The notes under the pieces: model-generated
The model's database searches: none
Told to the model about the DNA's origin: nothing
The model's input: the letters and a program-made list of their open reading frames with translations, nothing else
Shown: positions 36,169 through 48,932 of the stretch, one piece after another
Numbering within the stretch: position 1 is the stretch's first letter
How the letters are laid out: the number at the start of each line of letters is the position of its first letter
Source: Berberis thunbergii
Lineage: Eukaryota > Streptophyta > Magnoliopsida > Ranunculales > Berberidaceae
Reading direction: 5' to 3'
Length of the DNA stretch: 64,000 nucleotides
Assembly (NCBI GenBank): GCA_003290165.1
Contig: QNQO01001177.1
Span: 124,001 to 188,000, forward strand
Program-made: the position numbers and the translations under genes

Positions 36169-36663
36169 TTGATGTGTCCAAATCTATTATCCTCGATATG
36201 TGACCTACAAAACAGGGTTAGATTGCCGAATACCACCTTGTTGGTGGCCGAAGGTATTCTGATGCTTAAGTCAGTAAACAGAGAAATAAGTTGAATTTGG
36301 ACAAAGTATAGTTCTAGGTTTTTTGTACCTCCCTCCCATTCTCTCTAATTTACCTTATATAATAGGAGTAATTAACTCAGTACGTGATTTAAGCATATAT
36401 GGCGCAATGAAGGGGGTGTTTCTTATAACAGTCACATCCTTCATTGAGATACGTTATTGAGGGAGAGATTTCCGCCATGATTTGTCTCATTCGTAACGTC
36501 TTTTTCTTCTGATGAGAGATTCGTTTGGGCATGATGTCCGGGCCTTTGACATGTGTCGTGGTCCATCACCAATGCCTATGTGGGCTTTAGTGATCAGACC
36601 TAATGAAAGATGATTTGTGCCACTTGTTCGGCCATAATCGAATGGATGTTTGATATATCATCA
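36169..36663 (-). repeat. 5' LTR of the Tat-like element
   Basis: Begins TGATGTGTCCAAATCTATTA and ends TATCATCA, so the termini form the short inverted repeat TGATG/CATCA. Pair of 23127-23615. Confidence 0.9.
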
Positions 36664-36692
36664 AGTATGATACATCCTTGCACAAGTGAAGT

Positions 36693-37932
36693 ATCATTTT
36701 TCCATTTTTATTCTTTATTCTTTCCTATCATTTTTCTCATTTTCTCATCTCCGTCTCCTCATGCCTTTTCTTAGAAATTGAAACATATGCCATACGGTCT
36801 CAATTCATTTATTAATAGGTTGTATTCATATTGGCCTAGTTAGTATTTACCCGCGAACATGCTAGAATGATGTAATCCCAACCCTATCATCGGCCCAACC
36901 CATTGCCAAGGCCTATCTATCGCGAGCCATGAGTAATTTACAAAATCCTTTAAAAAATAATTTTAGTAGCCATTTTTTTTTGTATTTTTATGAAAAAAAA
37001 GAATTTACAAAAAAACTAAAAATTTAAAAAAAAACCCTAAAAAAATGTAATTTTTTTTGCCATTTTCCTTTTTGTAATTTAAAAAAACAATGAGAATTTC
37101 GACGAAATTTCGTATAATTTCTAGGAATCACAATCCTTGCTCTCATCCGGGTGAACTAGAAGTTGTAATAGTGGCCTTGGAACTTAGAGCTTTCCTAGCA
37201 ATTACCAGGAAGTATCCTTCTCCATTTTTATCCTTTATTTGTTCCTGTCATTTTCTCATCTCCGTCTTGTCATGCCTTTTCTTAGAAATAGAAATATATG
37301 CCATGCGGTCTCAATCCGTTTATTAATAGGTTGTATTCATATTGGCCTAGTTAGTATTTACCCGCGAACATGCAAGAATGATATAATCCCAACCCCATCC
37401 CTAGCCCAACCCATTGCCAAGGCCTATTTTATTGCGAGCCATGAGTAATTTATGAAATCTTCGAAAAAAATAATTTTTAGTAGCAGTTTTTTGTATTTTT
37501 ATGAAAAAAAAAGAAATTTACGAAAAAAACTCGAATTTTTTCAAAAAATCATTGAAAAATGTAAATTTTTTTCTTACAAATTTTTTTTTTGTAATCTCAA
37601 AAAAATGAAAATTTCAACGAAATTTCACGAAATCACAATCCTTGCTCTCATCCGAGTGAATTAAAAGTTGTAATAGTGGCCTTGGAACTTAGAGCTTTCC
37701 TGGCAATTACCAGGAAGTATCCTCCATTTTTATCCTGTCATTTTCTCATTTCCCTTTCGTCATGCCTTTTCTTAGAAATAGAAACACATGCCATGCGATG
37801 TCAATCCGTTTATTAATAGGTTGTATTCATATTGGCCCATTTAGTATTTACGCGAAAACATGCTAGAATGATATAATCCCAAACCGATCCCTGCCCAACC
37901 CATTGCCAAGGCCTTTCTATCGCGGGCCATGT
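36693..37932. repeat. ~500 bp tandem repeat, about 2.4 copies, upstream of the SVP-like gene
   Basis: The marker CATGCCTTTTCTTAGAAA recurs at about 36760, 37271 and 37761 (spacing about 511 and 490 bp). Copies share the CATTTTTATCCTTTATT start, TTATTAATAGGTTGTATTCA, CCCATTGCCAAGGCCTAT, an A/T-run stretch and GTGGCCTTGGAACTTAGAGC. The third copy stops at about 37932. Confidence 0.9.
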
Positions 37933-38428
37933 GTACTAGACATGTCACGGGTTCATGCTGTTTGACATGCAAGGATGACTTCATGTCAATGAGGTAATAA
38001 TATGAGAGTATCCCCACAAATTCATCACATGTTCTTGGCAGTGTTTAAAGATCAGAACAAAAGACATAAATGGGGTCCACCCTTAAAATACAATTACCAT
38101 TTTCAAGCCAAACAACATTACATAAAGTCATCTTCTATCCTGAGATGCCAAAATGAGTGAGGTGACACTGTTCAGTGTATTATACTTAATCTGGTTTATT
38201 TCCAAAACTAGCCCATCCTGTCCATCACTCAAATTTCTCACGAGTTCTCACCCCCTCCTCGTAATATGGCCCTTTGAACTATATGTCATTATTGACTACA
38301 CTGCATTTGGTTGGGGAAAGCATGGCTAGATTTGTACGGAAAAAGAAGGTCCACAAAAATAAAATAAAAATTTATTTTTGTGCAATAAAAAAAGAAAAAA
38401 AGTTAGTGAGAGAGAATGTGGGTTTTGC
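37933..38428 (+). promoter_or_regulatory. Proximal promoter of the SVP-like gene
   Basis: Single-copy-looking sequence between the tandem repeats and the TATA box. No other gene is present. Specific factor sites were not assigned. Confidence 0.5.
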
Positions 38429-38436
38429 TATAAAAG
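38429..38436 (+). promoter_or_regulatory. TATA box of the SVP-like gene
   Basis: TATAAAAG lies about 20-30 bp before a CT-rich segment (38447-38482) typical of a plant transcription start and leader, and about 180 bp before a leader donor. Confidence 0.65.
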
Positions 38437-38459
38437 GTACAAAAGCCTCTCTCTCTCTT

Positions 38460-38969
38460 TCACTTCTATCAGTTCTCTCTCTATAACTGAGACCTTTTAT
38501 TGGTGGTATTGTTGGATATCTACATCCATCATCAAACCAAAGAAGAGCCAAATCTCCAACATCAACTGAAGAAGAGCCATCCATCATCAACCAACCACCA
38601 CAACATCTAAGGTGAGAGGAGCCAATCTCCATCTCTCATTTCCTAACTTCCATGATTAACTTGGATTGGTGGAATTTGTAGAAGTTTTTTTTTGTGCTTC
38701 TTCACTTGGATCAAGAAGTAGTATTTTTTTTTTTTGGAATTTTTGGTTTAGGGTTTGGGTTTTTTTTTTTGGCTTAATTTGGTAAGATGTAACTCTTTTT
38801 TGACAAAACCCCATCTTTTTGTGGGTGGCTTATAGTGATGTTTCTGTTGTGTAAATGAGTGGGTTTCTTTTTTGTGTTGCTTGCATGGGAATTGATTTAT
38901 GTATGTGTTGTTGATGATGATGACTACAGGGTGAGGTTTTGTTTTTTGGTGTATGAGATTGTGATCAGA
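38460..38969 (+). other. 5'UTR of the SVP-like gene with a leader intron
   Basis: The leader exon runs from about 38460 to a donor AAG|GTGAGAGG near 38610. The predicted acceptor is GACTACAG near 38930. The second leader part ends at the ATG at 38970. The intron boundaries are predicted from consensus only. Confidence 0.5.
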
Positions 38970-39151
38970 ATGGCAAGGGAGAAGATTCAGATCAAGAAGA
39001 TCGACAACACGACTGCGAGGCAGGTGACCTTTTCCAAGAGGAGGAGAGGGCTTTTTAAGAAAGCTGAAGAACTCGCTATTCTTTGTGATGCTGAGGTTGC
39101 TCTCATCATCTTCTCGTCTACTGGAAAGTTCTTTGAGTACTCCAGCTCAAG
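38970..39151 (+). CDS. SVP: SVP/AGL24/JOINTLESS-clade MADS-box protein, exon 1 (MADS domain)
   Basis: The first 182 coding bases give residues 1-60 plus two bases of codon 61. This is a complete MADS DNA-binding and dimerisation domain: [20 protein letters not shown], then [20 protein letters not shown] and [18 protein letters not shown]. The domain binds CArG boxes. MAREKIQI and the exon length of 182 nt are usual for StMADS11/SVP genes. The ATG at 38970 is the family start. The donor is AAG|GTACC at 39151/39152, and the split codon is completed at 62911. SVP-clade proteins repress flowering or promote dormancy in woody plants (family knowledge). No frameshift or missing key residue was seen. 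Whether this copy is SVP, AGL24 or a DAM-type paralogue needs a tree. Confidence 0.95.
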
Positions 39152-41929
39152 GTACCTAATCAGCTCCTTCTCGTCTTCTTCTTCTTCTTCGTCGCCTTTT
39201 TGTACATAGTTGGGGTTAGAATTGCTATGCTTAATGCCAAGTTTTCACACATGAATTACCCCAAGAGCGGGAATTTTAGCTTAAAAACAAGACATTGGGG
39301 TTTGGTAGAAAAGCTTACTAGTACTACTTCAAGAACAAGAGAAATCTAGATCTGACTTAGAATTACATTCAACTGTGCTACCAAATTGAAACATTTTAAA
39401 ACATGTCACTGTGTAAGTGTCTTTTTCTAAACAACAGAAAGTCATTGGGCAATTTTTTTTTCATCACTTTTTTTTTTTACTTTCTTTTGCTCTATGACAT
39501 GGCTATTTCCATTTCAGAATTGATCCCACTGTTGTTTGGATTTGAAATTTTCGTGTTCTTCCGAATTCAAATTCTGTTACCAGTTGGTTATGGCTTTAAG
39601 TTTACATCACCAGTTTTAAAACTTACGAACAACTTAATTGACTGTTTTGATTAAAATTTTCTTAGCTTCCTTGTTGGGTTGAAATGAATTTCATTTCATT
39701 TCTCCACCCATATGAAAATAACTACTTCTCAATATGGGAGAATAAGGTTTGCTCGTAAGTTGCTTTTGCATCTTGTCAAGGGTTGCCATTAGATTAGCAC
39801 GAGCAATCTAGTGAACACTTTAGGCATTCTCATTATAGCGACCAAATGAACATAAAGTTAGTGTAAGCTTCATTCATGCTTTCCCTCAACTTTCCATCCA
39901 TCTTCAAACAAATTCTACCCAGGAGCAATGACCAAAAAATTTTCTGCTCCATGTTGAGAGGGAAATTTGCAGGATCTCATTCGATTAAACATAGCCTCTA
40001 AATATACCACTTTGTTGCTACAATGAGGTGACAAGTCAAATATTTTAATTAACAAATTCAAGATGCAAATATTACAGACGTAATTCATGAGATAAATATA
40101 TGATGACACTGATATGAGAAAGTTGTCCCAACGAGAAGGTTTCTCAACCCCACTGAACTCACAATTCAAATTTACCCCATATGCATGGTTGGGTGCATCT
40201 AACTCATGACGTACTATACGGATGGTCTAAAATGTTTTCACAAGAAGTTAACAAGCCATTTCTTCTCCCATAACACTGGTTAGCATTCACCCTAACAATG
40301 CCTCTTTAATCTATATTAACTTCTAAGTAATCGCTATTTCTAAAGAAGACAATTCTTACAATTCTTGACTTATTGAGCTTTTAATCAGTATAACTCACCT
40401 CTTAACTTAGCTATTATTATGGAATGCTGCAAATGAAATCTTGAATCGATCATAAAGTTAGGCTCTATAAAGATTGCTAATCTCCCTATAGGCGGACAAA
40501 TTTTTTGATGGAGCAAACCACAAAGATGGTAAAGAAAAAGACAACAGCTCGAATTAGTATCTTCAGAGCATAAGCCTTGAGAGATTGTGGTTTGTGAGTA
40601 GCGAGAAGCTCCAAGAAGGAACCCATCTCCTAAAGAATGGGCATTCTGTTAATCTGTTAGCCATCCATCCTCTCTCAAAGATCTCAAATATATGCAACTT
40701 CCTTCATCCTTTTAATTATTCATCCGTTTTTACTCCAAATTATAGTTCATACTCGCTTGCCATATCGTTCAATTCTAGCTACGCCGACATTCATCAAACG
40801 CCTTGTTGCAATATATACACTCATGTAACTCCTACAACTTGAGAGATTGAGATTTTAGCTATGCTGAATCCAACCATGTTGGATCTCTTTGAGGCCATGA
40901 ACCTACATTGGAAGATCTTACTCTCCCTGGCCTTGAGCAATTATCAAAGATGAATGTTCATCCAGTTTTTTGCCCATCATAAATTAGACTGATATTCTAA
41001 ATGGTCGTTTTTCTGAAATCTCAATCCAAAAGACTTCGTTTCAATAGCAAAATTTCCATTGTTACTATAAATAGTAACAAATGAACTGGCCTCCAAATTA
41101 AAACCAAAACTATAAATGGATCATCGAAGTGACCAGTCTTTTGACTGGACCAAAGTTAATCTCCTTTTCCATTTTGGGAGTGGCTTGATCACCATAGTAA
41201 GAAGTTTGTTTGTTGATGGGAGGGGGGGACCTCCTAAAAGGGAAGGAGAGGTATGATGATAGAGATGGGGGAAACCCCTAAAGTCTTGCTGCCATTCTAT
41301 GCTGCATGCACAGGAAGCAGTGTTGATGTGCTTCAACTCAGATGGGGATACCAAACTGATTGATCTCACCTATGTTACCATTTAACTGTAACTTGCTTAA
41401 TTGCTACCCTAAATTCAGTCAATATCCCATATTTTATGAAATAGGTGGCTAGGTATGATATATCATTATATCATCCTTATTGCATGCATCTAACCTTGTT
41501 GTAAATCTTTTATCCTTCACATTCGTGAAAACTAGTTATTAAAATCTAACATTAGCAACAAGTAAATGTTGAAAATGTTAAAACAAAAAACTAAGGAGGA
41601 TTACCCGAATAAATTGCATGTTTGATGTGGATTATTAGTGTAAAGGAGCCAAATCCAGATTGTCTACATTTGGGTGTAGAGATTTGCACCTCAAGGGGAG
41701 GAAAACACCAAATCATAAGGGTTAATATGATCTGAAGTGCACTTGTGTAAGAATTTCACTTAATAACAACGGAAAGTCATACATCCAATGTCGTAGATAA
41801 CTCCGTCCAAATGAAATTTTATTCTCTAGAATGGGGTGGAAAATGTGGATTCTAGATGATAGAAATCATGTGCTCTAAAATAGGTGGCTGTATTATTTAC
41901 CCTATATCTGCACTATGTACATATAATTT

Positions 41930-42236
41930 CACTACATCATATTGGCATTTTTGTAACAACCCCCAAAACAGTATCACTTTTGAAGTGTAACAATTTACCT
42001 AAAAATTTTACACATTTTCACAAACAAAATGATACAATAATAGTATCACCATGAAGAGTATGGTTATAAAAGTGATATTATTCATGGTGATCCAACTTAT
42101 TGTATCATTTTTTTGTTACTGTTTTTTATTTTTTTGACTAAATTTAGTTTTGATTTGAAATTGTTTGGTGAATTGTAACATTGCAAAAATGATATTGTTT
42201 CGAGAGTTGTTACAAAAGTGTCAATTTGGTGTAGTG
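41930..42236. mobile_element. CACTA-type foldback MITE, 307 bp
   Basis: Ends CACTACATCATATTGGCATT and (reverse complement of right end) CACTACACCAAATTGACACT. Similarity continues inward through TTTTGTAACAAC and further for about 70 bp, so most of the element is a long imperfect inverted repeat. The flanks carry a 3 bp TTT duplication (41927-41929, 42237-42239), as for CACTA elements. Non-coding. Confidence 0.75.
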
Positions 42237-42417
42237 TTTCAGCTTGTAAATCTCTTAGTCTATATATCTTGAAAATAATAACTTGGATTAATTTTGCATT
42301 GGGCATGCTTTGTCGTGTTATAAATTTGAAGGATTTTCTTTAGTAAAATATGATTTACAAGGCTTATTTATTAGTAACAATCTTATAGCCTCGTGAAAAT
42401 GTTTTTCTTCTACAACC

Positions 42418-42545
42418 ACAATAGCAATGAATACCACAACCCCATCACCACCACCACCACCACTAATATCACAATCACCACCATATCACCACAATCATCA
42501 ACACGATCATCACTTTCGCAACCACCACTACTACCACGACAACTA
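42418..42545. repeat. CAC/ACC-rich low-complexity tract
   Basis: Imperfect (CAC)n tract next to the Harbinger-type MITE, similar in composition to 21330-21860. Confidence 0.8.
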
Positions 42546-42578
42546 CTTTTATGTTTTGTAAAATTGTTTCAACACTTA

Positions 42579-42791
42579 GGCCTTGCTTGGTTCATAGAAA
42601 GTCTACTTTGAATGCAAATTGTTTTCACACTAGTGATGTTGAATTCAGTATGCAGAAATTCTTAACAACATTGAAAAATTTTGAAAAATTGATTTTCAAT
42701 GAAATTTGTTGATTTTTATTAAGCACTCAAAATTTAATTTTTAGGAAAATTACTTGCGTTTGCAGTGAATTTTTGTGAACCAAACAAAACC
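42579..42791. mobile_element. PIF/Harbinger (Tourist-like) MITE, 213 bp
   Basis: Ends GGCCTTGCTTGGTTCA and (reverse complement of right end) GGTTTTGTTTGGTTCA, matching at 13 of 16. The 3 bp duplication TTA flanks it (42576-42578, 42792-42794), the Harbinger signature. Non-coding. Confidence 0.75.
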
Positions 42792-43226
42792 TTATACTAC
42801 TTTTAAGTATTTTTATTTGAAACAAAATTTCATGAACCAAGCAACCATTGATATATAAGTATTAATGTTATAACAAACATTGTAAAACAAAAAAAATATT
42901 TTAGTAACTTATTTGTCAATAATTAATAAAATGAAATTCTTATGCACTCAATTGTAAATATCTACGTATCAAGGAAAGAAATTGCTACATCAGCATATTA
43001 AAGCTTGATTTGGTAAAACATGAAAAATACATGGTCGTTTTAACTAAAAGAGTTCCTAAAAGTTGACACGTCTACCAACATTTTATTTCCTCTCCATTGT
43101 CGATTTAAGACTGAATCTTGAGAGGAAATAAAAAGTAAGCTAATTACTAGTGGTTAGAGTAGTTGTAAGAGGAGAAAAATAACATAAAAGTTAATTAATT
43201 AGCAAAATTACTTTTAGTAGACATTT

Positions 43227-46200
43227 TGTCACACCTCGATTCTTGATACACTGAAATGTCCTAAAAATCGAGGCGTGGTTTTATTTTTTCATTGCCACGA
43301 TCTACACTTGCTTGCCTCTGTCGAAAACAAACACATGAAATTACCCTAAAATTTAAAGAAATATAATAACGTAAATAAACATAGGATAACATCGCAAATC
43401 CAAAATATTAAGGTTATAACACTAACATGCACAATCGTATCATAAAGTATTACATAACAAAATTATACCTAGACAAAATAATATTCAACCTTAAGCTACT
43501 ATACGAAACTGGCTTAACTAAGTGTGGTATCAAACTGCACCGCCTGCGGCGCCACCACCAGCAACACCACTACTTGCACACCAATAGAGGTATACCCACA
43601 TGCCAAAGAAAGCAACATGGGTTAGCAATGCTGGTATGAGCAGACCAAATAAAGGCACACAACATGTATGTAGTAATAAGAAGCAAACCGTGATTTCACT
43701 AATAGGGTAATAGTATATATTCAAACTACATAAATTCACAACGACACATTCAAGGAAAGCATATGCCAAATACAAACTACACTTAGACAACCACGACAAC
43801 AACAACACTAGGTGGTTCGGTAGGGAACCCAATGAGCGAGCATATTCCTGGACTCAAGGCAAGCCATGCACCTGCATAAACCATTAACTGGCCTATCTCC
43901 CTATAAATACAGTGTTACTTGCAACAAATTAAATCTAATAACTAATAATAAATGTAGTATGAGCCTACACGTGCTTTTTCCTACAATCACACCTTACTCC
44001 GCCATGTCGAACATGTGCCACCCTGACATGCCTCCAAATGCACACCGATACCACTCTAGGCATGTATGGTCCAAGCGGGGTTCCCCTCTAGAACATGCAC
44101 ATCGCCACATATGATTGATTGTGCGGCCAGTAAACTCAAGTCATACGCGCATTGGGGAAGTTTTCAACCCGAACAAAATCTCATTCTCAAGGCTGAGTAG
44201 TGATCAACATCGGCTTTCAGCGAGAGTTCATTTCTTGGATGGGAGAATCAAACATCCTCAAGACTGGGTTAATGATCAATATTGACTACCAGCGGGAGTT
44301 CTTTTCTTGGATGTAGGGATACTATCACGTTCTCAAGGCCATATGCTACTCCCTTTCAAGGTTTGGCATAGTTCCTATTGTTAAACGAGTGAAATTCGAA
44401 TGAAAATATTCAAAGCAATACTGCAAGGAGTTGTGGGAAAAGTACAATCTAAAATGATGCGAGTCGACATTCATTCCGTTAAACAATAAAAACTGACTTT
44501 ATAAGACAACCCTTATGAAAGGAATTTGATATCATTTCATGGGATCATATGCCAACATTTATCATAGGCAATGTACATCGTATTCTCAATGTAAAGCATG
44601 AATGCAATAGAATTGGTCATATAAACAAAATTCATAAGTACCTCAGTCTTACATATTGGAGAAAAACTCAATAAATAATAAAAATGAATGGAATTGAAGA
44701 ACTCGACTCATACATTTTGAGCTAACTGTTCGAGACCTTGAGGCTCTAAAGGTCATAACTATCACTACAAAACTCCAAATTGAGAACCGCTTTTCCAATA
44801 TAATCTAGACTCCTATGTGCTAACCATATATCACAAGAACCCTTGTGTGTTTCAAAAAGGAAAAAATTATCCCCGAAAATCAGTGCACCTACAGACAGTG
44901 GGCTGATTGACATCCTGTTACTTAAATGCTTATATCTCCTACCCAGAAATTCATATTTGAATTTTGTAAAAACGACAAGAGAGTATACTGAACCAGGATT
45001 CCAGCAATATAAATCGTAACTACGGATAGTTATAATAGTCAGTCCAAACATTGACTGCAAAACAACACATCTGCTGTAATCCAAAATTCTGACTACACCC
45101 TGTTAGTTAAATGCAAATCTCTTGCTCAAAAACTCCCATTCAAGTGTCGTTTGAACAAAAAAAATTTATATACAAATATCTTGCCAGCCATATTAGCCAT
45201 ACTCCCATAAATTTTCTAATTAGGCCAGGTCCTCTGCAGTTTGTCCGCAGTGCTTTTTGTGTATTTTTAAAAAAGAACATCCATAAAATAATATGGCTGG
45301 CAAAATATTTCTACAGAAAAAGAACACCTGGAACCTTCTGGAGTCATACCAAATTTAAAAAAGAAAAAGGGCCACAACTAAAACTTCTACAGAATAATCA
45401 AAGCGAGTTTTACCGCGTCGCCGCACAATGGAACACCCCCGAACCCAACTTAACTTATGGGGATTTCATTTCTAGTCTAAGAAAGGTTTGAAAATGTATA
45501 AATCATTCCTCGATAATGTTCAAGATACAACTTACAATTCACATACCCAAAACACATCAAATTTCTACATACATTTGCTAAGCATGTTATTATTATTTTT
45601 AATCCATATGCAATTTCGGTGAAATAGAGTGCACATACACGCTTGGATCATCTCTAAACATGAGTTGACAAACTCACAAGAACATGCAAGGGCTCAATAA
45701 ACCTCTCAAGTCATCAACTTACTAACATATACACAATTCCAAAGAAATAAAAGCCCCAACCCTTTAATCGTCATCCCAACAAGCATAACAAGGAATTCAT
45801 TTTTTAAAAGATTTGAAATCAATTCAAATAACAAATGAATAAAATTAATTTTGCATCTAACTCACTAATGATGTGCCAAGCTTAACTTTCCAAAATTATG
45901 CCTTTAAACATGCGTGCAAATACAATAAATAGATCCAACCCTCTTCTTCTACTTACATAGATTTCTCCTTCCCTTTTTAAGGATGGAGAGAAAATGAGCT
46001 AGGTTAAGTGCACCCCAAAAATTGGTAAGTGCACCAGCTTTGTTCTTACGTACAAGTGCGCGAATAGATACCTGAGAGCACCAAACTCATTAAGGTTTCC
46101 ATGTAACATAATCCGAGTCAAATCGAACATAAGGTCACAGTTGGTCAATGTTCCTAAAGCAGACAACTACAGGTATATGCCACACTAAAAGTAAGAAAAT

Positions 46201-48360
46201 ACGCAGGATTCTGGAATTAAAGTATGAGATATGTATGAGATTACGAAGGGATACAAAACGAGCGCAAATGTGAACAATACAAAAATAGGGTGTTACATCT
46301 TGCACACCACAAAGAATTTTGTCCTCGAGATTGCCTAAGATAAAAGCTTCAAGTAGCACTACCACATCTTATCCTCAAGCTCCTATGTAACATCGTTTTT
46401 TTGTGTACTCCACTAAACTTTCACCAATTTCACTGCCCTTGCAATTGTCGAACCTCACTATCCAAGATAGTTAGGGTTTTATCGGATATGTCAAATCTTC
46501 AGTTACATAAAAAAACGAAACACATTGTGAATGCCCGAATAATAGGTGGTAAAGCTAATTTATAGACCATCAGGCCTACTATCTTTGTAACCTCATAAGG
46601 ACCAACATATCTTCAAACGAGTTTTCCACGACTCAAATCGAAAAACTCCTCGCATCGGGGAAACTTAAAAAAACGCTTGATTACCAATTGCAAACTCAAG
46701 ATTCCTATGCCTCCTATCGGAATATTTCTTCTATCGATTCTGCGCTGGCCTAAAATGGTCTTTAATCAGTTCCACCTTCGTGGTCTCTAGAACAATGTTT
46801 AGCCCAATAATAGCACCATTACCAACCTCTGCCCATCATACAGATATGCAAGGTTTACCATATAATGCCTCAACTGGTGCCATCCCAATTCTCGTTTGGG
46901 TTACTATTATTATAAGCAAACTCAAAAACAAATGAACTTCCCAATTGCCTCCGAAATCCATTACACAAGCTCTTAAAATGTCTTAGAAGATCTGGTTCAC
47001 CCTGTCTGACTGACCATTTGTCTAAGGATGTTAAGCCGTACTCATATCCAACTTATTGCCCATAGCATTATGAAAATTTTGCCAAAAGTGAGATGTGAAT
47101 GAGGGGTCTCTATTTGATACAATCGACACTAGGGCTCCATGGAGTCTAACTACCTCTTTGATAAACAATTGAGCCAAACTATCTGAAGTCCAACGGACAC
47201 TAACGGGAAGAAAATGAGCGCTCTTAGTCCAATGGTCCATAATAACCTAAATAACTTCACATCCTATCATCGACCGAAGAAGCCCATCAATAAAATTCAT
47301 CGTCACATGTTCATACTTCCAGGTCACAATTTCCAATGGTTGCACCAACCCAGAAGGTCTCTGGCATTTAGCATTGATTTGCTAACAAGTCATGCACCTC
47401 GCCACAAAGTGCCCAATATCTCGTCTCATACCATGCCACCAAAACGATCGTCTCAGATCTCTGTACATCTTTGTACCTACAGGAGTGGTAAACTTTGATT
47501 TGTAAGCTTCTTCTAAGATCTCTTTCCTCAAATCCAAATATGCAAGAACACAACTGGCCTCTAAATTTTAAATCGCCTTGTGAATACACTGCCTAGTTAG
47601 TCAGACGACCGTCTACACAATCAATGACCAGATCCTCCAATCTCCGAAGAAGTAACAGATCCAAACTTTGTCGCTCGATCACTCGTTTGACTAAGGTTGC
47701 CATGACAACTAATCAAGCCACGAAAGCGTCCGAAGAACATGATATAGGTGCACATCAGACAAGGCCAACTCAGGAATCCTCCACTCTTGGATCATCATGG
47801 TAGCCATTACCATAGCGTCTACTCAAAGCATTTGCTACCACATCTGCCTTACTAGGCTGATACAAGATCTCAAATAAAAGTAACCTCTTCATTTTTTAAT
47901 GGCAGTTCCAAATAAATGTACTTCTATGTCAAACAAATGTATTCGTAAAAACAATTGGAAAAAAAAGCGTATGGGGTGGCGGTAATAAGGAAATCCAATT
48001 ACCGTTGCCTCATGTTCAATTCCTTTCGAGAAAATAAGTACTCAAGGTCTGTATAATTGTATACAATTCAAACCTTTTTCCATACAGATAATATCGCCAA
48101 ATCCATAGAGTGAATACAACTGCCGCTAACTCTAAATCATGAGTGGGGTGCCTCCTCTCATGCGGCTTCAATTGTCAAGTAGCATAAGTTACCACCTTCT
48201 TGTCTTAATACCAAGCACCAGAATAGTCAACACAGGAGCCGAACCTTTGCTTCAAGGTTTCAAATGCCTCAATGCACTCATCCGACCAAACATAGAGCTT
48301 TTATGTTCCAACCCTTCACTGATTTTTCAAGTGATGTTTGTTAATGTATCTAAAGTCGGA
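43227..48360 (-). mobile_element. Truncated Tekay/Del-like gypsy element with a 3 kb LTR
   Basis: LTR 43227-46297 begins TGTCACACCTCGATTCTTGA and ends GGGTGTTACA on the plus strand. On the minus strand it is the 3'LTR, because the pol end runs straight into it: LEDKILCGVQDV just before 46298. Integrase motifs follow to the right: DHWTKSAHFLPV near 47205-47240, VSNRDPSFTSHFW near 47086-47124 (family VSDRDP) and TNGQSDRVNQ near 47005. RT/RNase H junction sequence SDECIEAFETLKQRFG lies near 48240-48285. The 5' part of pol, gag and the other LTR are missing beyond about 48360. All frames are broken. Confidence 0.8.
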
Positions 48361-48530
48361 AATGAATTATTATTGAGCCAAATTATCTCTAAACACTGAG
48401 AGTTGAGTATTTCCAGTCAGTCATTTTCATCTTATTTATATCTTTAACATCATTAACACGCTAAAAACTTCATCCTCATTTTATTATTAATCCAACAAAC
48501 GCATTTTCAAACTTGGCTTTTAGAACAAGA

Positions 48531-48932
48531 GCCTATTTGTTAAAAACACTGAAACTGAAATTTTATACTGAAAGTTAACACTGAAGGCTTATATTGAATG
48601 CTGATACTAAAATGAAAATTTTGAATGTTGAATATGAAGACTGAAAAAATTGCTTATTGGACTCATTTTAAGGAAAAATGAACTCTCATTTAAGTTTCTA
48701 ACATGGTAATGATGTCAAGGATATAACAATGTAAGATGAAAAAAAAGATTTGGAGCACTTAGAGCTTTCAATGTTTAAGACATAAGCAAGAAAGTCTTGC
48801 TTTTCGCTTATCACTTAATTTGGCACTAAAGACATGTTAACATGCACAACTTGATTGGAAAACCACTAAATTTTTTAGAGTAAGTTTTAAGTGATAAAAT
48901 AAGTCTTTAATAAACAACCTCTAAGTCTTTAA
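48531..48932. mobile_element. Possible MITE
   Basis: GAGCCTATTTGTTAAAAAC at the left and (reverse complement) GAGGTTGTTTATTAAAGAC at the right form an imperfect terminal inverted repeat around 400 bp of non-coding DNA. No convincing target duplication was found. Confidence 0.35.

Larger units (their letters stand above)
23127..36663 (-). mobile_element. Full-length Tat-lineage Ty3/gypsy retrotransposon with nested insertions
   Basis: Two ~490 bp LTRs bracket the element and are flanked by a perfect 5 bp duplication AGTAT (23122-23126 and 36664-36668). Coding is on the minus strand, in the order 5'LTR (right), PBS, gag, pol (RT, RNase H, second RNase H, integrase), spacer with tandem repeats, antisense ORF, PPT, 3'LTR (left). 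A second RNase H and an antisense extra ORF near the 3'LTR are known marks of the Tat/Ogre/Retand group. All genes are interrupted by stops and frameshifts. The LTRs differ at roughly one base in six over their first 100 bp by eye, so the insertion is old. Without the 3.8 kb nested at 32168-35967 (plus an 8 bp duplication) it would be about 9.7 kb. Confidence 0.9.

Noticed and set aside
38859..38969. In-frame extension upstream of the MADS start
   Set aside because: The extension runs through the predicted leader intron and acceptor. MAREKIQI at 38970 is the conserved family start.
48531..48932. A confident call of a hAT MITE
   Set aside because: The terminal inverted repeat is imperfect and no target duplication could be matched. 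Kept only as a low-confidence feature.
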